NCBI GenBank assembly: GCA_903927965.1
Contig: CAIYPA010000090.1
Location: 1 to 33,990 of the forward strand
Length of the DNA stretch: 33,990 nt
DNA from: an uncultured Bacteroidia bacterium
GTDB taxonomy: Bacteria > Bacteroidota > Bacteroidia > Bacteroidales > Prolixibacteraceae
Reading direction: 5' to 3'
This document shows positions 7,541-16,500 of this stretch, piece after piece (position 1 is the stretch's first letter; each line of letters begins with the position of its first letter). The notes under the pieces were generated by a model that worked only from the letters and a program-made list of their open reading frames with translations, searched no databases and had not been told where the DNA came from. The position numbers and the translations under genes are program-made.

Positions 7541-8520
7541 GCTTTAGTTTTATATAGACCTTCTGTCTGAGCCAAAGATTCCATTAAGGGCAATGCCTTC
7601 AGATTATCACCTGTTTTAAGATAACATAAACCCAAATACCATTGTATTTCAGGAACAAATAAATCTTGCTTTGTAAGAAGATCTTCAAATAAGCTAATGG
7701 CACCTGAATAATTACCTTGTTGCATTTTGCTAAGGCCGGAATACAACAGGATTTCTGATTGGTTCTCTTTGATGTTTTCTATTTGGCCAAACGCAGTTTC
7801 TGCCTTTGCATAATCCTTTGAAATATAAAGATCGATCCCCTCCTGTAACTTTTCCTGTCCATTCTGGGAACTACCCCTTAAACGATAGGTATTTGCTTCA
7901 AGCGGCTCATAGTATTTATCATAAATATTGCCGCCGCTATATGTGGTTGTTAATGACTTAATAGTTAAAAGAGATAAAAACAGAACAGCAGCAGCAACGC
8001 TATAACCAATTCTCCGGGTCAATTGATGAGTGAAAGTCGGAAGCGAAATAACGTGTTGATTCTGGGCAAGAGATTTACTAATATAATTGACGATCTTTTG
8101 GGCAGCGGCATCTTCTTCGAGAGATTTTCTGTTAAAATCAAAGTTTTTTACCCAAACCTCAGATATAACATCAACTCCTGATAAAAACATCTCGACTTCC
8201 GCCTTCGCAATTTTGTTTCTCATTTCAACTTCAACTTCAAGATCAAGATTGCCTTTTCTCTCCAAGGTAATTGATTTATTCAACCCCATAAACAAATCAA
8301 TATCTCTTTGGGCAAGGATATCGGCCTTTATCAAATCAGGATCGTTCTCTATTGCATCAAGCAACATGCTATTTTTCAATATGTTGTCAAGTTTTTCCTG
8401 AAAAGAATATTCTTTCCTCAATTGTTCATTCAGAACAAGATTGCGCTTGAAATCTTCCCGCTCAGCTTTATTCATTTCACCCAAACGGTTTTTGAGTATA
8501 ATATCTGTAAAGTTATTCAT
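7510..8520 (-). CDS. One-TM protein with anti-sigma-like cytoplasmic part and periplasmic TPR repeats
   Basis: This 336-residue protein starts MNNFTDIILKNRLGEMNKAE, the kind of N-terminal helix seen in Bacteroidota anti-sigma partners. A membrane segment lies at about 171-191 (SVAAAVLFLSLL), and about three TPR-like repeats fill 219-335 (for example GNYSGAISLFEDLL and LKALPLMESLA). It starts 15 nt after the stop of the ECF sigma gene, so the two form an operon; such an arrangement normally means membrane control of the sigma factor. No FecR domain or zinc-binding anti-sigma motif is seen, so the anti-sigma role is inferred from order and topology. Its 3' end overlaps the TPR-CHAT gene tail to tail by 31 nt. 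The TPR part would face the periplasm, where it could meet the TPR-CHAT protein. Confidence 0.8.
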   Translation of the reverse strand: MNNFTDIILKNRLGEMNKAEREDFKRNLVLNEQLRKEYSFQEKLDNILKNSMLLDAIENDPDLIKADILAQRDIDLFMGLNKSITLERKGNLDLEVEVEMRNKIAKAEVEMFLSGVDVISEVWVKNFDFNRKSLEEDAAAQKIVNYISKSLAQNQHVISLPTFTHQLTRRIGYSVAAAVLFLSLLTIKSLTTTYSGGNIYDKYYEPLEANTYRLRGSSQNGQEKLQEGIDLYISKDYAKAETAFGQIENIKENQSEILLYSGLSKMQQGNYSGAISLFEDLLTKQDLFVPEIQWYLGLCYLKTGDNLKALPLMESLAQTEGLYKTKAHLILKDLRR

Positions 8521-8535
8521 ATTGCAGCTGTTAAG

Positions 8536-9132
8536 CTATTTTATATTAAGGTTACTTTCCAATTCTCTGTAATCCGGATGATTCATTATCCGGGTTTTTA
8601 GTTCTTTCATACATTCACTTTTCTTTTTCCGAACATAGCCGTAACTGTATCCCAATTTTTCAGCAATTTCAGTTGGTGTTATCTCCATCCAATACATTTT
8701 TAAAATTTTTTGAGAGACATCATCCATGGTATCAAAACATTGTCTGAATATTCTTTCAGAAAATGCCGTATCACCTCTTTCAGAAAAGTCACTTTCAAAA
8801 ATATCCAAGGACCTCCGTTTTTCATAATTTCGAGCAGCTTTTTGCCTATCAAGTACCATCAGCCACAAATTTTTACAAATGGCAAATAAGTAAGTCGATA
8901 AAGTTACTTGAAGATTAAAATCATTACTGCTAATTTTATCAATCAGAATAAACAATGCATCCTGAAATATGTCTTTCGCATCTTCCTCGCTACCGTTATT
9001 TTTGGAAATGAAATACCGAATCATAGGAAGGTACTCCTTGGCAAGATAATTTACAGCAAATGATTCGCCGGATTTTAATCCAATAATAATTTCCTGATCA
9101 TTATATTTTCTAATTTGTACCACAATATTCAA
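8536..9132 (-). CDS. ECF RNA polymerase sigma factor
   Basis: A 198-residue sigma-70 family protein with region 2 at about 25-95 (KEYLPMIRYFISKNNGSEEDAKD... and the DIFQDALFILIDKI core, then TYLFAICKNLWLMVLDR) and region 4 at about 130-185 (helix-turn-helix in ITPTEIAEKLGYSYGYVRKKKSECM). Regions 1 and 3 are absent, as in all ECF factors. It heads an operon with the one-TM TPR protein. Two promoter candidates lie upstream: a housekeeping type at 9202-9231 and a copy of the 35-nt motif at 9451-9485, which would suit autoregulation. No TonB-dependent receptor is nearby, so it is not an iron or SusCD-type sigma factor. Confidence 0.95.
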   Translation of the reverse strand: MNIVVQIRKYNDQEIIIGLKSGESFAVNYLAKEYLPMIRYFISKNNGSEEDAKDIFQDALFILIDKISSNDFNLQVTLSTYLFAICKNLWLMVLDRQKAARNYEKRRSLDIFESDFSERGDTAFSERIFRQCFDTMDDVSQKILKMYWMEITPTEIAEKLGYSYGYVRKKKSECMKELKTRIMNHPDYRELESNLNIK

Positions 9133-9201
9133 AGTTTTTGTCGCGTAAAATTTGTATCCTAAACAATCGGTAAAGAATAATTTTCAGTCCAAGTTTAATT
9201 T

Positions 9202-9231
9202 CAAAAGTAAGCGAATTAATAAGAATACAAA
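9202..9231 (-). promoter_or_regulatory. Housekeeping-type promoter of the sigma operon
   Basis: On the minus strand TTTG (9228-9231) is followed after 18 nt by TACTTTTG (9202-9209), a full match to the Bacteroidota pattern TTTG-N17-23-TAnnTTTG. The start codon lies about 70 nt further on. Confidence 0.65.
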
Positions 9232-9450
9232 AATACACAAAACAGGGAATTTTGATTAAAGAAAATGCCAATTAGAGTCCGTGACTTCAAGAAATAATAT
9301 ATTAGTAAAATCCCACACTGTTCACATCTAGAAACTGATTGTAATCCACATTCAAAGAACGATATCGAAATATTTAAAAAGGAACATATGGGCTAATACA
9401 CACATAAAGATATTTTCATTGCCTCCAGTACATTTTAAACATTATACAGC

Positions 9451-9485
9451 TTAGTTGGAATTGGGTTCAAATTGTTACCTGATTT
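9451..9485 (-). promoter_or_regulatory. Copy B of the 35-nt motif, candidate autoregulatory ECF promoter
   Basis: On the minus strand it reads TCAGGTAACAA (9472-9482), 11 nt, TTCC (9457-9460), AACTAA. The first 20 of its 35 bases are identical to copy C. It points towards the ECF sigma operon, whose start codon is about 320 nt downstream, with no gene between. Confidence 0.5.
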
Positions 9486-9601
9486 AGGCATTTATTTTCT
9501 AATAAAAATGAAAAACTATCAATTATGAAAAAAGGGTACAACTGACTGAATTTTAAATCAGGACCTTTGAAGCATAAATATTAAACGGTATTAATGTGAA
9601 G

Positions 9602-9676
9602 TGGGTTGTACTGGATTCGAACCAGTGACCCCTACCCTGTCAAGGTAATGCTCTAAACCAACTGAGCTAACAACCC
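9602..9676 (-). tRNA. tRNA-Val (anticodon GAC)
   Basis: The minus strand folds as a complete cloverleaf: a 7-bp acceptor stem GGGTTGT/ACAACCC, D-arm AGCTCAGTTGGTTTAGAGC, anticodon loop TTGACAG with anticodon GAC, a T-arm containing GGTTCGAATCC, and discriminator A at 9602. The 3' CCA is not encoded (ACT follows). A promoter lies directly upstream. Confidence 0.97.
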
Positions 9677-9689
9677 TTCATTCCGTGGA

Positions 9690-9721
9690 CAAAGATAACT
9701 AAACGAGACTTACAAACCAAA
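9690..9721 (-). promoter_or_regulatory. Promoter of the tRNA-Val gene
   Basis: On the minus strand TTTG (9718-9721), a 20-nt spacer and TATCTTTG (9690-9697) match the Bacteroidota consensus. The expected start is about 7 nt before the tRNA 5' end. Confidence 0.65.
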
Positions 9722-9781
9722 CCTAAATAACAATTGTTAATCTCAAAAAATAGTGATTATTGCGTGGATTTCAATATATGC

Positions 9782-11164
9782 TTACGCTTCAGTCAGAAAA
9801 ATATACCTGACAACGACTAAAACAAATAATAGGTACATCATCCAATGCACGTTTTTGTATCTACCAGTCAAAACTTTTAAAATCGTGTAAAAAATAATTC
9901 CTGTTGCAACTCCGTTTGCAATACTGTAAGTAAATGGCATCATGATGAAAGTCATAAAAGCAGGAAATCCCTCTGTAAAATCCTCAAAATCTATCTCTTT
10001 GATACTAGATACCATTAACAGTCCTACAATAATTAATGCTGGGGCAGTGGCAGCATTTGGAATTAGGGTTGCTAGGGGTGCAAGTACAAGCGCAAACAGG
10101 AATAAAATACCTGTTGTTACAGCTGTTAAGCCGGTACGGCCTCCTTCGCTTATTCCAGCAGCACTTTCAACATATGCAGTTACAGTGCTTGTGCCCATAA
10201 ACGCACCAAAGGAAACACCAAAGGCATCAACAAGCATTGCCTTTCCAATTTTTGGTGATTTCCCTTCTTTGTCAATTAGGCCCGCCTTATTCGCAGTTCC
10301 GACAAGCGTTCCGAATGTATCGAACAGTTCTACGAAAGTGAAAGTGAAAACAACAGTCCAAATCCCCATATTTAAAGCACCCTTTATATCCAGAGCACCA
10401 ACTGCAAGATGTGAGAAATCAGGAAACGCTATGGGACTAAAACCAGCTGCAATCTTGGTCACTCCCATAGGAATTCCAATGATTGTTGAAATTATAATAC
10501 CTATGAGTAACGAACCTTTAATCTTCAATGCCATCAAAGCGGCAGTAATCAGCAGACCGATCAGGCATAGCAACATTGCCGGGTTTTTTAGACTTCCAAA
10601 ACCAATATTCCACTCAAAAAACATCAATCCTGCTTTACCACCGGTTTCCTGCATTTTCGCAAGCGTTGGTGAAATTACGCTTGCAGATGCAACCATAATT
10701 TCAGAGAGTTTCAGACCGATAACAGTAATAAACAATCCAATTCCAACTGTGATTGCGACCTTTAATGAACCAGGAACTGCGACAACCAATATTTGACGTA
10801 CTTTGGTGACAGTTAAAAGGATAAAAATAACACCTGAAATGAAAACAGCGCCCAAAGCAACCTGCCATGGCATACCAACCCCTTGAAGTGCAACAGTTGC
10901 AAAGAATGCATTTAATCCCATACCCGGAGCTAGTGCAATAGGGAAATTAGCAACTAAACCCATTGAAATAGTGACAATTCCTGCAGCGACAGCGGTAGCA
11001 AAAAATACAGCACCTTTGTCCATACCAGTGGAAGATAATATGTTGGGATTCAGGAACAGGATATAAGCCATAGTCATAAAGGTGGTTATACCTGCAATAA
11101 CCTCAGTTTTAACTGAAGATTTGTTTGCTGTTAATTTGAATAGTTTTTCGAACATTTTTTGCAA
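9782..11164 (-). CDS. AzgA/PbuG-type NCS2 purine (adenine/guanine/hypoxanthine) permease
   Basis: A 460-residue, very hydrophobic protein with about 13-14 membrane segments. Characteristic stretches of the AzgA branch of nucleobase transporters are present: GITTFMTMAYILFLNPNIL near the N-terminus, ALAPGMGLNAFFATV, and TFVELFDTFGTLVGTANKAG. The family carries purine bases by proton symport across the inner membrane. Length is normal and no break is seen. It starts 7 nt after the stop of the DUF5020 gene and is co-transcribed with it. The exact base preference cannot be read from the sequence. Confidence 0.93.
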   Translation of the reverse strand: MQKMFEKLFKLTANKSSVKTEVIAGITTFMTMAYILFLNPNILSSTGMDKGAVFFATAVAAGIVTISMGLVANFPIALAPGMGLNAFFATVALQGVGMPWQVALGAVFISGVIFILLTVTKVRQILVVAVPGSLKVAITVGIGLFITVIGLKLSEIMVASASVISPTLAKMQETGGKAGLMFFEWNIGFGSLKNPAMLLCLIGLLITAALMALKIKGSLLIGIIISTIIGIPMGVTKIAAGFSPIAFPDFSHLAVGALDIKGALNMGIWTVVFTFTFVELFDTFGTLVGTANKAGLIDKEGKSPKIGKAMLVDAFGVSFGAFMGTSTVTAYVESAAGISEGGRTGLTAVTTGILFLFALVLAPLATLIPNAATAPALIIVGLLMVSSIKEIDFEDFTEGFPAFMTFIMMPFTYSIANGVATGIIFYTILKVLTGRYKNVHWMMYLLFVLVVVRYIFLTEA

Positions 11165-11171
11165 TATTAAA

Positions 11172-11876
11172 TTAGAATTTCCATTTTCCTGCCACAGTCG
11201 GATTAACCATCAATCCATCGTGACCTCCAAAATTAGAACTTAGTTCGATTTCGCTACCTACTGAGAAGTGCTCTGTACAATTAAACCAAAACTGTGGTTC
11301 GCTCAGAAATACGAAATTGGTATGTTTTGTTTTGCCATATGGGCCAACTTCATTGTCTTCTCTCCAGAAATCAGCAAAACCTGATAAAGTGACTTTGTTT
11401 TTTAAAAACTGTAGATTCCATACACCGGTTACCTGAAAGGACATATCATTTTTACCCCTAATATTCTTATACATTGCCTCTAAAGTAAATACCTTCGAAA
11501 AATCTGCTGTGTTCCAGGTATAATTTCCACCGAACAACCAAGAATCATTGATTTGATACGCCTGATTGTAAGTAGGATCAGCTTTGAACTGGCCAAATCC
11601 GCCATTATACTCCACATGTAACTCAAAGGGACTTTTCCAAAATTTCAACCCACGGGAAATTTCCCAATAACCTAAACTAACACCTTGTGTTCCTCCACTG
11701 CCATAGTCCATATCAATAAAAAAGAAGGTGCTCCCCCATTTGTCAGGTTTAAACATTTCCACAGTAGTTGTGAGATACTTACGATCTTTTCCCATATCGT
11801 AGTGTAATTGCAAATTTTGAGCTATGATCACTTGACCAGCCAAAAATAATACCAAAGAAATAACAGTTTTTTTCAT
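11172..11876 (-). CDS. DUF5020-family outer-membrane protein, Tsx-like
   Basis: A 234-residue protein with a signal peptide (MKKTVISLVLFLAGQVIIAQ) and a mature part made of alternating strands rich in aromatic residues, such as STFFFIDMDYG, GLKFWKSPFELHVEYNGG and FWFNCTEHFSVGSEIELSS, ending in F (AGKWKF), as in outer-membrane barrels. I recognise it as DUF5020, which resembles Tsx-like nucleoside channels. It is the first gene of an operon with a purine permease, so it probably lets nucleosides or bases through the outer membrane. That role is inference; the family assignment is fairly sure. Confidence 0.83.
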   Translation of the reverse strand: MKKTVISLVLFLAGQVIIAQNLQLHYDMGKDRKYLTTTVEMFKPDKWGSTFFFIDMDYGSGGTQGVSLGYWEISRGLKFWKSPFELHVEYNGGFGQFKADPTYNQAYQINDSWLFGGNYTWNTADFSKVFTLEAMYKNIRGKNDMSFQVTGVWNLQFLKNKVTLSGFADFWREDNEVGPYGKTKHTNFVFLSEPQFWFNCTEHFSVGSEIELSSNFGGHDGLMVNPTVAGKWKF

Positions 11877-11893
11877 GAGAATTAATTTGTCCG

Positions 11894-11901
11894 CAAAAAT
11901 A
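11894..11901 (-). promoter_or_regulatory. -7 box of the DUF5020-permease operon
   Basis: TATTTTTG on the minus strand matches TAnnTTTG and lies 18 nt upstream of the start codon, which would give a very short leader. No TTG is visible at the -33 distance, so it is only a candidate. Confidence 0.4.
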
Positions 11902-11942
11902 GAAAATTTAAAATAATTTTACACTTCTGTAATATATTAAAA

Positions 11943-11970
11943 TTGAGTTCGCTTTTTTTATTTACTTTTG
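11943..11970 (+). promoter_or_regulatory. Promoter of the response-regulator gene
   Basis: TTG (11943-11945), a 17-nt spacer and TACTTTTG (11963-11970) match the Bacteroidota consensus. The ATG follows after 90 nt. Confidence 0.6.
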
Positions 11971-12060
11971 CGTTTAATCTTTAACAGTTTCGACTACAAC
12001 AAAACCATGTGAAGTACTGATTTAAGGATAAATATTAATGTTTCATGTACCTGATTAATC

Positions 12061-13422
12061 ATGGAGAAAATTTTAGTTATAGATGATAACAAACTGATTC
12101 GTAAGACATTAAAAGAGACTTTAGTTAAGGTCGGATATACCATTATTGAGGCCGAAGATGGCCTTGAAGGTTTAAAGTTGGTGAGGTCAGAGTATCCTGA
12201 TCTTGTAATTACCGATTTTCAAATGCCAGGAATGAATGGTCTTGAAGTTCTTGCAGAAATAAGGAAATTAAATCTTTCGCTTCCGGTTATCTTGCTTACA
12301 GCATTTGGGGATGTTGTACTTACGATCAAATCTATTCAACTCGGAGCTTTTGATTTTCTTGAAAAACCTATTGATCCACTATTGCTTAAATCTACCATAT
12401 CAAATGCGCTTAATTCGATTAAAGTTAGTAATAGTCTGAATGAAGTATTGCATGAGGATGTTTCCAGCGAGAGTATGCTCGAAGATAATATTCTTGTTGG
12501 TAAGACCCCTTTAATGAAGGAAATCTTCAAGAACATTGGGCGGATTTCGCTAAATAAAGTCAATGTGTTGATTCAGGGTGAAACTGGAACTGGCAAAGAA
12601 CTCATTGCCAGATTAGTACATTATGCTGGTATTACAAGCAATCAACCTCTTGTTATTGTAAATTGCAGTGCCTTAACTGAGACCCTCCTTGAAAGTGAGC
12701 TCTTCGGCCATGTAAAAGGTTCTTTTACCGGATCTATCCGCGATAAAAAGGGGAAGTTTGAACTTGCAGGTGAAGGGTCAATTTTTCTTGACGAAATTTC
12801 GGAAATATCCCTAAATACCCAGGTGAAATTATTAAGGGTTATTCAAGAACTTGAGTTTGAAAAGGTTGGTGGAGAAGAAGTAATTCCGATGAAAGCCCGA
12901 ATTATTGCGGCTACCAACAGGAATCTTGAGACATTAATCAAAGAAGGAAAATTCAGGGAAGATCTTTATTATCGGTTAAAGGTTTTCACAATAGATCTTC
13001 CACCTTTGCGTGAAAGGAAAGAGGATATTCGTGACCTCATTATTCATTTTCTACATAAACTGAATAAACGGTTCAATAAAAATGTTGTAAAAATTGGGGA
13101 TGGTGTAATTGAGATGTTACAGGCCCATGATTGGTTTGGAAATGTCCGCGAACTCGAAAATACAATACTACAAGCCATCGTAATGTCTAAAAGCGATGTT
13201 CTTGAAAAAGAGAATATCACCTTAAATACAAGACAACAGCAGCCAATCCAAGTCAAACAAGAACAACTTCCACGGTTCCGGTCTCTCGCCGATCTTGAGA
13301 AATATCATATAAAGAGAATTCTGGATGAAGTAAAATGGAATAAATTGGAGGCTTCACATATTCTTGAAATTACACGCCCAACATTGAATGCCAAGATTGA
13401 GAAATACAATCTTGTAAGGTGA
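12061..13422 (+). CDS. NtrC-family sigma54-dependent response regulator (orphan)
   Basis: A 453-residue protein with a receiver domain (1-120: Asp8, Asp9, phospho-acceptor Asp52 in VITDFQMPGMNG, Lys in FLEKPID), an AAA+ domain (about 145-385: Walker A GETGTGKE 173-180, Walker B with Asp244-Glu245, arginine-rich LPPLRERKEDI) and a C-terminal Fis-type helix-turn-helix (about 405-453, WNKLEASHILEITRPTLNAKI). Such proteins activate sigma54 promoters on phosphorylation. The L1 loop that touches sigma54 reads GSFTGS (220-225) instead of GAFTGA. No histidine kinase is next to it, so its input and targets are unknown. It is transcribed alone from its own promoter and ends at a shared terminator. Confidence 0.95.
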   Translation: MEKILVIDDNKLIRKTLKETLVKVGYTIIEAEDGLEGLKLVRSEYPDLVITDFQMPGMNGLEVLAEIRKLNLSLPVILLTAFGDVVLTIKSIQLGAFDFLEKPIDPLLLKSTISNALNSIKVSNSLNEVLHEDVSSESMLEDNILVGKTPLMKEIFKNIGRISLNKVNVLIQGETGTGKELIARLVHYAGITSNQPLVIVNCSALTETLLESELFGHVKGSFTGSIRDKKGKFELAGEGSIFLDEISEISLNTQVKLLRVIQELEFEKVGGEEVIPMKARIIAATNRNLETLIKEGKFREDLYYRLKVFTIDLPPLRERKEDIRDLIIHFLHKLNKRFNKNVVKIGDGVIEMLQAHDWFGNVRELENTILQAIVMSKSDVLEKENITLNTRQQQPIQVKQEQLPRFRSLADLEKYHIKRILDEVKWNKLEASHILEITRPTLNAKIEKYNLVR

Positions 13423-13463
13423 AAAATCGTTGTTAGTCTTTCGTTTCCCTGGGTAAACTCTCT

Positions 13464-13507
13464 AAAAATGGCTTTCTTAAAACATTGGATTAAGAAAGCC
13501 ATTTTTT
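13464..13507. terminator. Strong bidirectional terminator
   Basis: A 17-bp perfect inverted repeat (AAAAATGGCTTTCTTAA and TTAAGAAAGCCATTTTT) around a 9-nt loop lies between the convergent response-regulator gene and the usher-like gene. T-runs occur on both sides, so it can stop transcription in both directions. Its right arm touches the stop codon of the minus-strand gene. Confidence 0.88.
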
Positions 13508-16500
13508 ATTTTACAACTTCATCCGACCCAAAGGTGTAATTTAATGCTGATACACTGGAGGAAAATCCGGTAATCAATACAGAATATCGATTCTCATTAA
13601 AGATGATTAGACAAGGTTTTCCAGTTTTCCTGGAAAACCCTTCTTTATAGCTCACTGCATCTTCCTTTTTTTCAAATTCTTCTGTACGAAGGCAGTATTT
13701 TGGTTTAATCGCTGGAATAAAATAAAGATCTGTACCAATTCCTTCCAATTTTGATGCGAACAAATTAGCCTCTTTTAAATTTGAAAAGCCTGAAACAGCA
13801 ACCTTGTAAAACTCTCCTTGATATATTATCCAGGTCAACATACCTGTTAACTGCTCAATTTTCTTACGTGCAATAACCGCATAATCCCTGGTTTTATATG
13901 CACCAAACTGAATGAAGGTACCATGCATATCAACGAGGGACTTTTTTATTTTGGTCAAATCTATGATATTTTGCTTGTCTTTTACTGATGAACTTATACT
14001 ATCTGTTGCCTTTATGGGCTTATTTTCAGGAATAGATGGAATTACCCGACCCTTTGCAGGAATGGTGATTGAGGGTAATGGCGGATTAGGAGCAACATTA
14101 CGTGTTGTATCTGCCAACAAATTAAGTCTGAAATCAAGTCCATCAATAATGTCACCATCTATTGAACCTTTTATGGTTACAGGTATGAATTCGGGATTTG
14201 ACGATATTTTTAATTTTGCAAGCTGACCAGGATCTACACGAACAGTATAATTACCCTGTTTAAGGCCTAAATAACTGTAATAACCATCTGTTTCAGTAAG
14301 GATCCGGGACACAAGGCTCATATCACTTCTGTAAATGCAAACCAAGATCCGCCCTTGTCCCTTTGAACCATTGTAAACTGTACCAGAAGCCTCACCCATA
14401 ATTGATATTGGAACATCAATGACCTTAAACTGATTTGGATCGACCATAACTTTATAAGTCAAATGGTTAAGCTGCCATGAAATATTGTCAAAACTGTTCT
14501 TATCTAGCTCCAAAAGATAACTGGTGTAAGGTGTCAAATCAAGAACCTGGATTGTTGTATCACGATCCCTTCTCTCGATAGTCCCCCCATTAATCCTGAA
14601 TTGAAGTCCTTTCACTTTGGGTTCGCCAATATCGTACTTGCCATTACCATTTGCATCAAGAAATGGTCGTACTGAAATCGCACCCTTGCCAACACTTGTC
14701 CGGTTGTTTGTTCCCAGATATTTTGTTTTCTGGTCGTATAACAAGCTTCCCCTTGCCGATTCAACCAATGAAGTCAAATCGTTTGAGTTCCTTACTGAAT
14801 AACCGGCCTGGGCAAATGGAAGGTCATAGCGAAAACCGAATTCAAAATTTCGTGTGCTGCTTCTGAAATTCTGCTCATATGACATATTTAGAAATCCTTT
14901 TTTAAAAATAGGCTTTTCTATACTTCCCTTGATAGAAATGAACTCATTTTGGTTGTACTCGTATTGGGCTTGTGGTGTAAACGATGTCCGCCAGGGTAAC
15001 TTGAAAGAAAGTGAAAGGTTGCTGTAGAGATAGGGCGCACTCACATCATTAAACAATCCATAAGTTGTTAAGTTGGTACTGACACCATAAACCGATCCAG
15101 ACCATAACATTTCAGCATTTGTATTTTTCAAATTGGGGAGAACAATCTGATTTACCGTTAACCTTGAATAAGCTGCAAAATTCTTGCCCTTTAAGGGCAG
15201 CGAAACTGTCGCTTTTCGTTCCTCAAGATAATTGTAAATAATTGCCATTTGACCTTTATGGTATTTGGTATAATTTAGTTCAATTTGTAAATTGGAAGGC
15301 AACCGATAATTTAAAATCCCCTTGACCCTAACCCCATAAGTGTATTCACCAGTTAGAAGCAAACTGCTCATTAACCTTAAGGAAGAACTGAAATATGGCA
15401 AAGTGGTTCCTGTTTGAATAGAGGAAAGGTATTCAACGCCGCCACCGAATGTAAGTCGACGACTGACCCCATAATTAATGGCCAGTCGAGAAAACCTGCT
15501 TTTCAAAGTGTCTTCTACGATTCCGGCACTTAACGTATATTCCAGCTCCTTGGGTGGCAAGAAATTGAACGGGATGCTTAAATTCTCCTCTTTAACCCGT
15601 TCCTCTCCCCAAGGGCCATAAAATCTTAGCTTTACAGCCGAATTGCCATAAACCAAAGGCACTTCGAATTTATAAAAGCCAGATGCATCAGCTTTCATGT
15701 AATCCACAAGAACATTGTTGACGTAAAGTTCAACGATCCAATTGGGTTCCGTGATATCGCTTAATGTATAAGTGCCAAAAGAGCGCCGATAGGTGGTCGG
15801 TGAATTTGTAACCTGAAGACCCACAACCGGATCATAAAGGGAGGCAATTGATTGAGCCCCAATTTTCCCAACCAGTACCTGCCTTAAAGCTGGCCTTTCA
15901 TTGTTGACCGAACGCCAATAGTATTGCTGCTGCTTCTCTGTAAAAGGGCTATTGTTGCTTATGTTCAAAAGGGCGTTCGCTTCACCACCTGCAATGACTG
16001 ATCCTAAAGCAAGGTTTAACCGTGTATCAGTTTTCCCGCCCAATTGTTGGGAAGATATCAAAGACCAATCGGCCATACCGAAATGAAATAATGGATATTT
16101 TCTTTCAATGGTGGTGTCGGTCTTAACTTCGCCCTTTAACCTGCGAATATTGGACCTCATCTGCTCCTGGCGCAACTCCCTGATTACAGGAAGTTCAATT
16201 TTTGTATTCAGTGCCACAGATAAACTTCTAAAGCTAAAAATACAATCCAATCCAAATACCTGTCCAAAAAGGGGTGAACGAAGGTAAAGGTTGGTTTCTG
16301 TTTTTACAAGGTCGTCCTTTTTAAGGTCAAATGTTTTCCCCTGATAAGTGATCTTGTTATTAACTTTATCAATCACATAGGTAGCCTGTTGATTGATAAA
16401 AAACCCTGAAACTGAATCCATTTGAGATGATAAGGCGTTTTTGACTTTTAAGAAATTAAAAATTTCAACTATTGGCAGGTAAACTGTTTCATCCCGGATA

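Larger units (their letters stand above)
9133..9601. other. Long intergenic region upstream of the sigma operon
   Basis: It contains a housekeeping-type promoter and copy B of the 35-nt motif, and otherwise only stop-rich AT sequence. Starts at 9419 (8 codons) and a few others give very short frames with no sign of a leader peptide. A transcript from copy B would carry an untranslated leader of roughly 310 nt, or a small RNA; nothing in the sequence decides between them. Confidence 0.5.

Noticed and set aside
9409-9425. Small frame with a GGAGG-like sequence just before an ATG at 9419 (minus)
   Set aside because: Only eight codons, with the GGAGG too close to the ATG, and no leader motif.
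9942-10796. Plus-strand 284-codon frame opposite the purine permease
   Set aside because: It is antisense to a clear AzgA permease; its composition is that of a reversed membrane protein and no domain is seen.
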